64,000 nt of DNA from positions 186,001 to 250,000 of the forward strand of contig QRDG01001828.1 in NCBI GenBank assembly GCA_012064385.1, read 5' to 3'. Positions 9,881 through 19,689 of the stretch are shown here, piece by piece. A program made the position numbers and the translations under genes. How positions within the stretch are numbered: the stretch's first letter is position 1; each line of letters opens with the position of its first letter. The notes under the pieces were generated by a model. It did no database searches and was not told the DNA's origin. It saw only the letters and a program-made list of their open reading frames with translations. The stretch is from Puccinellia tenuiflora (taxonomy: Eukaryota; Streptophyta; Magnoliopsida; Poales; Poaceae).

Positions 9881-10906
9881 TAGACCAAATGATTCAATGA
9901 AAACACGTCTTTCTTATACTTTCAATTAAAACATGATCATGTCTTATATAGTTTAGCATTTTCTTTTACAATTGGTTGCATGTACTCTGCCATCACCGTA
10001 TCTGTTACTGTCAGTGCCAATATTTTGATGCATGATTAGTTATTCCGTTCCTGGCAAGGCGACGTCGCCATTTGGACAAAGGCACCACCTAATTCATTTG
10101 ATTTGGAGGCATCGTCACGATTGATCTTCAGTTTCATGAAAATCGGTTTTTTTGGTTGGGAGGCCCCGTGTTGGTATTAATTAATCGAACAGAATAATAT
10201 GATACATCCTTTTTTAAGCAAAATATAAATACGGTAGTTTTTTTTTGGAAAAAACCCATGAACTTTCATTGACTTTTGGTCTCTAGTAACCATATTACTA
10301 TTTTGTTTCGCTAGGTAGATTGGGTTAATCCTTCGTTTGATTTGACAATGTATGCGCTAGCACAAAAGTATGTCTGGTGTGGGAAAAATACTGAACGGTG
10401 ATATCCGTTAACAAAGCATTTGAAATATTCAACCAATACCATGGTTTCTAAAATTATTGCAGTATTCAGTACTTTTACGTGTTTGGATGCAATGAATATT
10501 GTGTTTAAAAAATGAAATATTCTCTAAAACTACACACACAAAAATGTTGTATTAGAAACTATGGTCCCGACTTGTTTTTATTTTCTAAACTGAAATATTC
10601 TTCAAAACTGAAATATTTCTTTGGCTGGAGATGAAATACTTTGGTTTTTTATATTGTTTCCAAAATACTGAAGTTTAAATAAGAAAAAATAAGAAAAATC
10701 GTTTTTCCACTTTAGGGCACTTTGATTTTTGAAATACTACAGTTTTGAAAATACTGAGCTGCAAAAAAGAAGCGTTGTTTTTTCTTATGAGATGTACCAT
10801 CGCTGTTTGATCCTTTCGTTCTATTTGGCATGTAGTCATGTACGTGTACCGATTGTTGGACCCAGTCGCGCGCGTACTGATCGTTGGATCAGGTTTTTTG
10901 TTTATA
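9881..10906. other. AT-rich non-coding sequence, possible Helitron body
   Basis: Repeated TGAAATA(T/C)T words occur around 10430-10740. No protein domain is visible. It would be the interior of the Helitron ending at 9852 if that element is not truncated. Confidence 0.4.
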
Positions 10907-11284
10907 CTAGCACAAATGCCCGTGCGTTGCCACGGGCAAACAAATTTAGACCTGGATACGTTGCTATATAATGAAATGTTATTCCCAATCTCAGTTCAAC
11001 ATGACCTTTGCATCAATAGGCGTTATATGAATCCTCAGCTCCATGAAAATATGAGCATCTGTGACTTAAATGACATTGGTGACATCCTTTTGCCATGGTA
11101 CTAACATAGAGAACTATTCAATATCCGGAAACGTTGAAATATGCATTAGGACAACCTCAATAGATTTTCAGTAATTAATAGTAAGTGTGTCAATGGATAC
11201 ACTTCACAAAATTAAGAATGAAAATAGAAGAACATTATTTTAGTAGATTTCATTTCCTCGAGCTGGTTACAATCGTTGTAGACA

Positions 11285-11645
11285 GATCTGATCAGTAATA
11301 GAGCCAAACCTTATACCAACAGTGCCCTCTAGCCAAGATTACTTTGTTAGCCCATGAGCAACATTATTACAATTTATTTTAGCTGCACAGTCAGTCTCTA
11401 TGGCGGATGGTTGGATGCCCTGATCAGCGCAAAAGGACAAGCATTTTAGGAGTGCTTTTGTTTGGGCTTCCTCTGCATGAGTACAAGACTGAAGCTAATC
11501 TGACATGGAGCAAATCACCACACCCGAGCGATACCTGATGACGCCACCCATTGTAGCTTGGCATGTATCCTGGATGAAGAAAGCATCAAAAATCAGTTTT
11601 AGATTATCTTGCAAAGGTGCAGTCCAGCAAATCTTGACAAGAGCT
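11285..11645 (-). pseudogene. Degenerate RNase H-like (RVT_3) domain fragment
   Basis: The minus-strand conceptual reading shows a W-T-x-P start, GGVIRYRSGVVI, an AEEAQTKALLKCL helix, and further on ETDCAAKINCNNVAHGLTK. These are the successive blocks of the plant RNase H-like domain found at the end of LINE polyproteins and in related genes. Internal stops and no start codon mark it as a relic. It lies inside the Helitron and has the same orientation. Confidence 0.6.
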
Positions 11646-11829
11646 GGAGTCCAGTCATGGGAATCAAGAAATTCATAGTAGTAGCTAAATTCATTTTTCC
11701 AGAACATAATAGGCTGTACAGATAGTTATGAAGAAACACTGAGGACTTGTTGGTTTTATATGGCTCAGTGATTTCTGCCAAGAATGACAAGAGCACAAAT
11801 CTAAAGCAGCATTGCACCTCAATACCCAA

Positions 11830-12316
11830 TGGTGCTATGTACCCCCATTTCGAAAAAAAAATCTCCCAATAGATAGACGTGTCTTCAAATAGTAATTAGG
11901 ACTATTTCAATGTGGATTTTCAGTAAACAATAGGACCATCTCCCGATAGGTTCAAGACCAGGACATTTGTGTATTTTTTGTTTATTAGCAAGGTTCAAAT
12001 ATATCATACTGATATACTAACTTCTTTCATGGTTTTGAGTAACCTCAGCAAGAAACACAAAGGGACTGATAAAGAAGAAGCAAAAGTGCAGCAGCAATAA
12101 ACATTATAGCAAGTACCAGCGATGTGTACCAACCATACTATGTGCAAAGAGAGAAGGTAAAATCATTGCATCATGCAGCACTGAAAAAAAAGAGGGACAA
12201 ATCTGTAAAGTACTATGGAAGTTAGCTACCGGTTCAATGATAACCTATGAACTTACATTTAATAATAATATGAACTTGGCACCTTTTTCTGGTAAAATAC
12301 ATGTAGACCGGTTTCT
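11830..12316. other. Non-coding sequence
   Basis: No credible ORF, RNA gene or repeat boundary is seen up to the retroposon's target duplication. Confidence 0.5.
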
Positions 12317-12331
12317 ACGAAGGGTGGTCTA

Positions 12332-13770
12332 GAAGACTGATATTCATCGAAGGGCGCGGCACACACTCGTTCCCCCTGCCCGCTCCCGCGAGCGGCAGGG
12401 CGGAACCCTAAATTTCCCCGCCGCCAGCTCCTCCCCCGTCCTCCCCTCCCCTGCCGCCGCCAGAGGGTGTCGCCGGGCGAAGCCCGGAGGCGCCGGCGGC
12501 GGCGGGACCCTCCCTCCCTCTCGCGTGGTGGTGGTGGCGCGGGCTTCTGCGGCCAGCGAGGGCGCGGCGCTGGTCGGGGGCGCGGCGGCTTCGGCGGCGG
12601 TGTGGCGGCTCGACGTGCTGGGCGCGTCCAAGGCGACGGTGGCAACGACGTCGGCGGCGGGCGGCGCGAGCAAGATCTGCCTCGACTTGAAGATCCCGGG
12701 TGCGATCTGGTGCGGGGCGCGCGTGACCCCGCCTCTGGCGTTGGTCGGCGGCTTCGGCTGGCTCCTGGCAGTGGGTGGGTGGCCGGACGGCGTGCTGCCG
12801 CGACAGGTCCGGAGCAGGGGCTCCAGATCCCGTCGACCCCTTCCTGCTGCCCCAGATCCACGGCGCCGACGGCCATGGGGGCCGAAGGTCGCTGATTTGG
12901 AAGGGGATCCCTTGTATCGTCGTCTCTCCAGTCTCCGGGGACCTCGCGACGGTGACTCCCGGTGCTCTTCTCTTGTCTTCGGTGCTCTTTGCTTGGATCC
13001 CTGGGCGGCGGCCCCGGTTGGTGGTGAGTCTTGTGGTTGGCGGGCGTGCCAAGGGCTCTGGTGCTGTCCGGTCTCCATGGTCGTAGGGACGACATGGTGC
13101 CGGTGAGCCGCGTGGCGTGGGGTGTGGACTGCTGAGCGCCATTGCCGGGGTAACCCCTGCCCTTGGGCCTCAACGGCGGCGTCCGTGGACGTCATCCCCT
13201 TCTTGAAGGCGTCGATGTGGCGGTGCTCGGTGTGTCAACGTGCTCCGGGTGAAAACCCAAGATCCTCGGATCGGGCGGTAGCGGCGCTTCTGCGTCGTGA
13301 TCTTCTTGAAGATGCCGCCTTGGAGTCCCACGGCGCGCGGCTCTCCGATGGTTGGGTGGTTCCACCCCACTCTCCTCGGGAAGGCTTGCTTCGTGTTCTG
13401 CCGTCTCGTTTCGTCTGGCTAATCTCTGGCGCTGCTCCTCGGTGGTGAGGCGTTGGCTGATTCCTGGAAGTGACCGGTCTCTGGTGGCGTTCCCTGCATC
13501 GGAGGAGATAGCTCGATTGGTCGCTGTCGGCTCGCCTTCGGGAGAGTGCCGGTCCGACATGCAACCCGTCCTTGTGTTTGCTCCTCCCTTGTGTAGGTTA
13601 CTGTAATGGTCGCCGGCGGTCTCGCGTTCCCGGTTGTAGTGCCTTGGCTAGGCCTGTTCGTGTGTGAGTTGGAAGTTCTGCCTTGTTTTGCTGGGTTCAG
13701 CGCCGTGTATCTGTTTCGCCGTTTGGCGCTATTAATTTATCGCCGGGCCTTTGGCCTTTTATCTAAAAAA
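12332..13770 (+). mobile_element. GC-rich non-LTR retroposon without RT, 15-bp TSD
   Basis: ACGAAGGGTGGTCTA is perfectly duplicated at 12317-12331 and 13771-13785. The element ends CCTTTTATCT followed by seven A, giving a poly(A) tail and + orientation. The first 800 bp exceed 70% GC. No RT, endonuclease or gag motif is visible in any frame; the long overlapping ORFs on both strands are a by-product of GC content. The 3' end matches that of the LINE at 28832 (CCTTTTATCTAAAAAA), suggesting mobilisation by that LINE family. A retroposed transcript or a large SINE-like element are the alternatives. Confidence 0.8.
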
Positions 13771-13785
13771 ACGAAGGGTGGTCTA

Positions 13786-14270
13786 CAGGAGCAGAACAAC
13801 CACCCCAAGGACACGATCTGAAGAAGCCCGCACATTCAGGAGTGAGCTGGACCTTTTGGCTGCTTCGCCGCTTGTACCCTTCATCGATGACTACAACACA
13901 GCATCACTGCTGTCGAGCAACTGCCCTGTTCCTTGCCGTCACTGCCGTTGAAGGGATCAGTGAGCTTCGGTGACCTATTGTGCAGCCTGTGTTGGGACAA
14001 CCCCCAAGAAGGCCATTGTTAGTTTATTATTGCATAAAACATAACACAACCCTGGCAGCTAAACCTGGTAATTTTCACTTCTCTGTACACAAAAAGGGGG
14101 CTAGTTTCACATCAAATGATGGCACAATATTCACATCAAAACGTTAACAATCCATCGCTATTCCCCACCCCGAATCCCATCCAGAACAACCAAATCGGAA
14201 TACATACGAATAAACCGTCACAAATGCGAGGGGCAAATCAGTGCGGGAGGGAGATTGTGGTACAGGAGAC
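13786..14270. other. Helitron interior, probably intronic
   Basis: It lies on the intron side of the MORF-like splice donor at 14275-14276 (minus strand). I find no further MORF exon and no other recognisable coding sequence here. Confidence 0.4.
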
Positions 14271-14275
14271 CATAC

Positions 14276-14430
14276 CTTCTGACGACCTGAGCGAGGGTCT
14301 AGATGTTGTTGTCGATGATATCTTCGCGGGGAACATTAGGGTTGTAACAGTTGCCTATGGGCGGATCCATGACAACCAACCAATGCTCAAAGTCACACCA
14401 ATCCATGGCCAGAACAAGAGGGGAAAGGAG
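14276..14430 (-). pseudogene. Captured exon of a MORF (organellar RNA editing factor) gene
   Basis: The minus strand encodes WCDFEHWLVVMDPP, then PREDIIDNNI, stop, TLAQVV. This matches the conserved start of the MORF/DAL box (consensus of the type CDYEHWLVVMxPP...R(D/E)xIIDxYIxTLAxVxGS). MORF proteins bind PPR editing factors in plastids and mitochondria. The exon ends in a canonical donor (AGAAG|GTATGG at 14276/14275), close to where MORF genes have an intron after the TLAxVxGS block. An in-frame TAG (14299-14301) replaces the usual Tyr/Leu codon. No later MORF exons are present. The copy is a fragment carried by the Helitron and split from its upstream leader by the LTR element. Confidence 0.7.
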
Positions 14431-14453
14431 AGGCCATCAGGAGCGGAACGCCG

Positions 14454-14735
14454 TGTAATGCCCAGCGTGGTGGATATACTGGGCTCGGCAGACATGGGCC
14501 GTGGACTGGCTGTACTGGGCTTGCGGTCTGACCTGTTGACGATAAGAAGGAAGCAACAACAACAAGTAGGGTATCGAAGAATTGAATCGTCCTGAAGCTT
14601 CTCTCCCTCTGCTCCTGTTGCTCATCTCCTTCTTTTGCTGATTTCTCACCCCAAACTCTATTGTATCCTCAACTTGTATCCAAATACTAGTACTGATTCG
14701 GTTGTTCGTCGCATCCTCGTGGCTGGGACGTGACA
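14454..14735 (+). repeat. 5' LTR of the RRM-gag element
   Basis: It starts TGTAATGCCC and ends GACGTGACA. It is 282 bp and differs from the 3' LTR at about four sites plus a 19-bp length change near 18570. Confidence 0.95.
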
Positions 14736-14738
14736 ATT

Positions 14739-14750
14739 TGGTATCAGAGC
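14739..14750 (+). promoter_or_regulatory. Primer-binding site (initiator tRNA-Met)
   Basis: TGGTATCAGAGC lies three bases after the 5' LTR. Confidence 0.95.
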
Positions 14751-14808
14751 TAGCAAAAATCCTCAAAAAATCACCACCCCACTTCCTGCCCACCATCTGT
14801 TCGATGAA

Positions 14809-15571
14809 ATGTCAAGCCACCCAGAGTTGTTCTCCGGCGGCGCTCTCCGCATCACCGTGCACCATGTGTACTACCCGGTCACTGAGGAGACGCTGCAGCA
14901 GGTGTTTGTAGCGTATGGCGTGGTGAAGATCTCCGTGTTCCAGAGAATCAATCATGTGGAAGCGGTGGTTCAGCTTCGATCAAGACGCGGAGCAGCCGGG
15001 CTCTCGCCTTGCATGGCCAGTGCATCTACGAGCGTGCCTGCCTCCTCGACATCCAGGACGTGTCGCTGGAGTACAACCTGCATTTGTGCTCGCTGCTCGA
15101 GCTAAAGCAGACCGCAACCGTGGCCGAGTACACGACGGCATTCTGGGAACGCGTACATCGCGTGCTGGATCTCAACTCCACCCTAAGCATCAAGTGCTTC
15201 GTCCACCAGTACATCGAGGGCTTGCACATGGATATTCAAGCAGCCGTGCAGTTGCAATCGCCGTCCAGCATTACCAGAGCGTCGTCCCTTGCTCGGATAA
15301 GGGAGGAAGAAATAATGAAGGATGGGGCGATGGGCGCCGAGGAGCTTGACAACGGCTACGACCATGGGGTTCACGGCCTCACGCCTACGGAGACCCTCAC
15401 CGACGTCTCCCCCAAGCTTGCTGTCCCAGTGGAGTGCCGAAGTCACAATGCCGCCGCATTGATGTCAGCGCTTTCTGCAACCACGACACCTACGTCGTCC
15501 ATGGCACCAATGCCCGTCACCTACTCGACGGGTGGTCTGAGCTATGGCGACGTCAACAGTCCCGTGGCGGT
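14809..15571 (+). pseudogene. PTB-like RRM fused to a gag-like domain (frameshifted)
   Basis: The first frame, from ATG 14809, gives GGALRITVHHVYYPVTEETL and QQVFVAYGVVKISVFQR, then VVQLRSR. After a one-base frameshift near 14985-15005 it continues as ALALHGQCIYERACLLDIQ. Together these follow the RRM of polypyrimidine-tract-binding proteins (LRI-V--x-YPVT---L-QVF..G-V-KI..F, then L-G-xIY--CC-L-I). The second part, about 15100-15300, reads TVAEYTTAFWERVHRVLDLN and later ARIREEE, the pattern of an LTR-element gag (retrotrans_gag). The product would be an RNA-binding capsid-like protein. A Cassandra-type LTR interrupts it at 15572. Alternative: an unusual gag N-terminus that only resembles RRM. 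Confidence 0.72.
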
Positions 15572-15854
15572 TGTAACACCCCGGCCACTCCCGGACCGGC
15601 GTCTGTTACGCCTGGCAGCTCTCTAGGATCTCTAGACTGGCCCCACAGACCAACACTAGTCTTTTCTGCGCACTTTGTCCTCACTCGTGCACACCCGGGA
15701 AGAACTTCCCGGTCGGTCACCCATCCTCAAATTGCTCCGAGCCAAGCACGCTTAACCCCGGAGTTCTTTTCGAATGAGCTTCCGAAAAAGAAGTTGCAAC
15801 TTGTTGATATGAGTATCCTATTAATCCTATTGAGCCCTGAGCCAGGATCTCACA
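15572..15854 (+). mobile_element. Cassandra-type TRIM solo LTR with 5S rRNA-derived region
   Basis: It starts TGTAACACCCCGG and ends GATCTCACA. Positions 15690-15770 read, on the minus strand, as a partial 5S rRNA: the reverse complements of GGTCACCCATCC and CCAAGCACGCTTAAC match the 5S core with its pol III internal control region. This is the hallmark of Cassandra TRIM LTRs. Only one LTR is present. The flanking pentamers (GCGGT and GCAGA) agree at only 3 of 5 bases, so the duplication has decayed or recombination formed the solo LTR. It is not a functional 5S gene, because the outer thirds of 5S are missing or replaced. Confidence 0.83.
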
Positions 15855-15858
15855 GCAG

Positions 15859-17546
15859 ATGCTCAGGCCATCGCCATGGCCTTCGTTCGTCGCCGAGCAC
15901 ACAAGTACAGCTCGCAGCAGCATCGTCGAGCCACCACTGAGCGCCACCACTGCGCCGAGTAGTGGATGCGTGATGCAAGGTCCTGATGACGGGGCAAGTG
16001 AATTTTCTGCCAAGGAGATCGCCCGCAAGGTCTGCACTTCTGGTGTTGAGTCGCCACTGTGCTTGGAGCTTGTTATGCATGCTATCAGCAAATGGGACCC
16101 TGGTATTTCCTTGATCAATCGTGGAATGGCGATTGATAATTGCACAGGTTGGTGGTGCGGAGTCCCACCAATGGATCCAAATGGGAAGTGTAGCTCTGAG
16201 AAATCTTTGGCTGCTCCTCTATATTGTTCTGAACAATTCCAATGGGTAATTGCATGGGAACTCTATAATGACTACAATGGCAGTCCAGGACATATTCTTG
16301 TGTTGACGGTCAACACCAGTTTTGAGATACTGTACAATCCTGATGCTGCTCCAATGAATGATGGTGTTCAGGATATTTGGACTTCACGGGAGTTGCCCTG
16401 TGGGACACACCATGGTGTGGACCTGATGCTTCTCGGTAGTAATCAACAATGCCTAAACGTCGAAGCTTACTTCCTTGAACATGATGGTGTTAGTTCTCAG
16501 TGTGGCTATGCTATTCTTGCTACTGGATATGGGTCAACAATTATTATCCTACCAATTCACAGACTAAGGGATCCTGGTGGTTCTCCTAATCATTGGGACC
16601 ACATCATCGGCTTGAGATCTCATAGTCATTTACCAAACAGTCTGCACCTGCTGGACCCTGCAGCAATGAGAAGTTGTTTTTGTCATCCGGATCTTAGTGG
16701 TGATAGTCTTCATACTACTGAAGTTTTGGTTAGGTTTGAGCTGTTATGGCATCATGGAGGTTCATGGTTTGCATGCTTATTACTACTGAATAGCAACCTC
16801 CTTGCTGGACACACCAGTGGTTACTCCATGCACAACCTACTAATGGATTCATTTGGCTGGCTTGGAGGTCATGGGCTGGTAGCAAATTTAGGAGGTGTAT
16901 GGGAAATTATATATAGTGGAGCTACATACTCGAGTGCTGCAGTTCAACTTCATCTCTATTTGATGCTTGAGTACAGATGTTTGATTGTTATTTTGAGGAA
17001 GTTCACCAATCAACAGACGGTTCAGGTTAGGATTACTCCTTATGGTGGTTCTATGGATCATATGGTGGTGTTCTGTTATTGCAGCATCTCATGGTATGTG
17101 GAGGTCCTGCCTGCAAGCACTTATTCAGTTATTGTGGCAACTATGTGTGCTTATCAGCAGAGCACAAAGCTTGAGATGCATACTATTCTAAACATGGGCA
17201 CATTACAAACTTTGAATCAAATGGTGTTTCCCAGTGTCTCTCAGTGTTGGCCTTTTAGAGGTAGTAGCAATGAGAAAAATAACATGCCCGGTCATCTACA
17301 AGTACAAGAAGAACTACGCAAATGGAGGAATTTATATTCATTCTTTGGTGTGTCAAGCGATCTTGAGCAGAAGCAATGGGATCCTGGTATTGGCCACACA
17401 GAGTTACAATCCTTCTTGAAGCAAGATCAACGAACACTCGCTGCCAGGTTTCAGGGTTGCCCAGAATATCAATATGCTGCCTTCAGACCATGTCGACCTC
17501 ATCAAGCCATTGCTTGGGGACAAGCAATGTTTCTTGGGGGCGGTAA
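15859..17546 (+). CDS. Long ORF of unknown function inside the LTR element
   Basis: About 562 codons are open up to the 3' LTR (the frame continues to 17736 inside it). Chance openness at this length and moderate GC is very unlikely. The first in-frame Met at 15859 lies almost on the Cassandra LTR boundary, so the true start may be later (Met in a CVMQGPDDGASE context) or lost. I recognise no protease, RT, integrase, zinc knuckle or envelope feature. The protein is rich in Ser, His, Leu, Gly and Trp, with moderately hydrophobic segments (WFACLLLLNSNLL, AILATGYGSTIIILPI) but no clear repeat. A C-terminal KWRNLYSFFGVSSDLEQ stretch may be helical. Its place between gag and the polypurine tract is where pol would be. 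Confidence 0.55.
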
Positions 17547-18710
17547 TGTCATGCCCAGCATGGTGGATATACTGGGCTCGGCAGACATGGGCCGTGGACT
17601 GGCTGTACTAGGCTTGCGGTCTGACCTGTTGACGATAAGAAGGAAGCAACAACAACAAGTAGGGTATGGAAGAATTGAGGGTGTGTTTGGTAGCCCGTAT
17701 CACCTCAACATTTGTTTCTCAACTGGGCCAAGCTGAGCTCATACATGTTGGACTGAGAAATTGCTGTGTGTTTGGTAGCCCGTATATGTTGAGACGGGCT
17801 GAGGTGAGAAGTTGTTTGGTGGCCTCTACGAACTGAAACAGGCTGAGACTAGAGTCCAAAAATTAAAATTACATATAGGTCCAAAGTTTCACATAAAAGT
17901 CCTTAAACACAAATTAAAAAAGCAATCGGGTCCATGTGCATCGATCTGAGCTGGGCGTGTGGGGAGTAGCGATCCCGGCGGCGGTCCTGGGCGGGAGCGT
18001 GGTCGCTGGCGGCGGCCCAGGGCGGGGGCGTGGTCGCTGGCGGCGACCCTGGGCGGGGGCGTGGTCCCAGGCGGCGGCGAGATGTGTGGCGGCGAGATGT
18101 CTCGGGCAGCGGCCCTGGCGGCGGTCGTGGTCCCAGGCGGCGGCGTTGTCTCAGGCGGTGGCCGCGGTCCCTGGCGGCGGCCGTGTGCGGCAGCAGAGGC
18201 GCGGTGGCGGCGGCGCGGCCCCGGGGGAGGCACGGTGGCGGCGAGACGACTCGGGGCGGAGGCGGAGGCTCACGCGCGAGCGACGGCAGAGAACGTACGC
18301 GGGGGGCTAGCGGGGGCGTCGGCCGGCGGTTCGCTCGTACGCGCAAAACAGTGTTTTGCGGGTTCAGGAGAGCCGGGATGAGGAGCGAAGCTCGATTTGG
18401 GCTTCGCTCCTCGGCAGGGCGCTGGGGCGTTTTTCGTATCTGCTGGGCAGGGCTCTGGGACGAGAACCGACCTAACAAACACCTAAATGTCGTATGAGGA
18501 GAGAAAATCTGAGGGGAGCCGACCCACCAAACACACCTTGAATCGTCCTGAAGCTTCTCTCCCTCTGCTCCGTCCCTCACCTCCTGCTCCTGTTGCTCAT
18601 CTCCTTCTTTTGCTGATTTCTCACCCCAAACTCTATTGTATCCTCAACTTGTATCCAAATACTAGTACTGATTCGGTTGTTCGTCGCATCCTCGTGGCTG
18701 GGACGTGACA
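17547..18710 (+). repeat. 3' LTR of the RRM-gag element, interrupted
   Basis: It starts TGTCATGCCC and ends GACGTGACA. An 859-bp TIR element splits it at 17679-18537. Removing that, it matches the 5' LTR except for four substitutions and a 19-bp expansion in the CTGCTCC tract. Confidence 0.93.
17679..18537. mobile_element. TIR element (Harbinger/MITE-like) with GC-rich cargo
   Basis: The left end GGGTGTGTTTGGT is mirrored by ACCAAACACACC at the right end, and TTGA flanks both sides (17675-17678 and 18538-18541). Each terminus carries a second, inner copy of the TGTTTGGT motif. The interior 17940-18330 is very GC-rich, with repeated GGCGGCGGCCCTGGGCGG-like units and frames open on both strands, so no protein is called. 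Superfamily assignment is tentative because the target duplication is not a clear TTA/TAA. Confidence 0.65.
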
Positions 18711-18715
18711 CGCCG

Positions 18716-18960
18716 CCTCTCGGAGGATGGGGACGAATTGGGCAACGTGATCTGCCTAAGATGCTTCAGATCGAATTGGGCAACGTGATCTGCCTCAGAT
18801 GCTTCAGGTCTAGACTCGGCACTACCCCTCCTCCTCGTCCGCCACGTTTTCGTCTCCTACAAGCCGTCCATCACGGGGAGCGCCAAACTCCGGCGGAGCG
18901 GTGGCGTCGTCCATGGCTCCCTCCACGAACGTTTGTCGTTGGCTGGGTTAGGATAAGATT
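18716..18960 (-). pseudogene. Leader region of the captured MORF-like gene
   Basis: This is the sequence interrupted by the LTR element: 18711 leftward continues at 14453. Read on the minus strand it begins with an ATG (18915-18917) followed by a 34-codon frame ending in TAG, with no resemblance to a MORF transit peptide. A 38-bp block is tandemly duplicated (18734-18809). It may be a 5' untranslated or transit-peptide exon that has decayed. Confidence 0.35.
18734..18809. repeat. 38-bp tandem duplication
   Basis: CGAATTGGGCAACGTGATCT and the following 18 bases occur at 18734 and again at 18772. Confidence 0.9.
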
Positions 18961-19155
18961 AAGCAAGGAGGATGAGCTTGATAAAGTGGGACGAGAAAGG
19001 AGGATGCGCCTGTGCGGGCAAAGGCAGGCGACGAACGAATCGTTTTTTACTTATGCGTGGCATAGGTGGGTAAATATATGCAATTTTAGGGGTAAGTCCA
19101 ATGACGTACCAAACCAAACCGCGGAAGCCTTATCGCTTTTATTATTAGGTATAGA

Positions 19156-19689
19156 TTTTAGGCAAACCACGTCCCGTGCATGAGCCTTTTTTCGAGTGTG
19201 CCGATCGCGAGTCCTTTTTATTGGTTTGGGCTGGCTGAAAGAGCAAAGCAGAGTCCGTGTTGAACAAGTAGGGCCGGCCCATGACGACGAAATTTGGAAA
19301 AAACTGACGTCGCCCATCTATATGTGATACGACGTACTCACCAATCCCAAATAAATAGTAAAAGGTAATCGTTAAAAAAAGGGTTCTCTTTGCGAATGGA
19401 ACCCCGCGTTCGCTCTCCTCGCGTCAAATGGCGGCTTCTCCTTTACGCGGTCCCTATTTGTTGTTTAAATATTCACCAACCGGAGTTAAAGTGGGAGGAA
19501 GAGAGAGAAAAGAAGGGTACGGGTGGGAGGGAGTTTTCCCTTTATTTTTTCAAAACGGAAACTAAAAACGAAATATCTTGAGAACCGCTAATCCAAATTA
19601 CGAACCGTTTTTCATTTTTGATCTCCTCGCGTCAAGATCTTCAAAACTAGATCCAATGTTGATAGGTTTCGACAAACTTTTTTTTTGTA
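19156..19689. other. Intergenic sequence
   Basis: No gene is visible. The word CTCGCGTCAA occurs twice (about 19418 and 19626). Confidence 0.5.

Larger units (their letters stand above)
14454..18710 (+). mobile_element. Non-autonomous LTR retrotransposon with RRM-gag ORF
   Basis: Direct LTRs at 14454-14735 and 17547-18710 (the latter enlarged by an insertion) are flanked by the 5-bp duplication CGCCG (14449-14453 and 18711-18715). The primer-binding site is initiator Met tRNA, and a G-rich polypurine tract (GGGGGCGGTAA) precedes the 3' LTR. The interior has an RRM-plus-gag-like ORF and a long ORF of unknown type, but no protease, RT, RNase H or integrase. About 4 substitutions separate 282 aligned LTR bases, so insertion was recent on a grass time scale. 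Confidence 0.93.
10907..19155 (-). mobile_element. Helitron carrying captured gene fragments and later insertions
   Basis: The 3' end is CTAG at 10907-10910 (host A at 10906), preceded on the minus strand by a GCCCGTG/CACGGGC hairpin at 10918-10937. The proposed 5' end is TCTATACCTAATAATAAAA, read on the minus strand from 19155, with host T at 19156, so the element sits between A and T as Helitrons do. Subtracting the retroposon at 12332-13770 and the LTR element at 14454-18710 leaves about 2.5 kb. No Rep/helicase is present, so it is non-autonomous. Captured fragments (RNase H-like, MORF exon) share the element's orientation. Confidence 0.68.

Noticed and set aside
12259..13195. Several overlapping long ORFs on both strands (up to 304 codons)
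   Set aside because: They overlap in many frames in over 70% GC sequence inside a TSD-bounded retroposon, show no domain and are Arg/Pro/Ala-rich in every frame, as expected from composition.
15685..15775. 5S rRNA gene on the minus strand
   Set aside because: Only the central 5S region matches and the ends are replaced. It lies inside a Cassandra-type LTR.
17903..18580. 225-codon Pro-rich minus-strand ORF
   Set aside because: It crosses the boundary between a TIR element and an LTR and reflects GGC-repeat composition.
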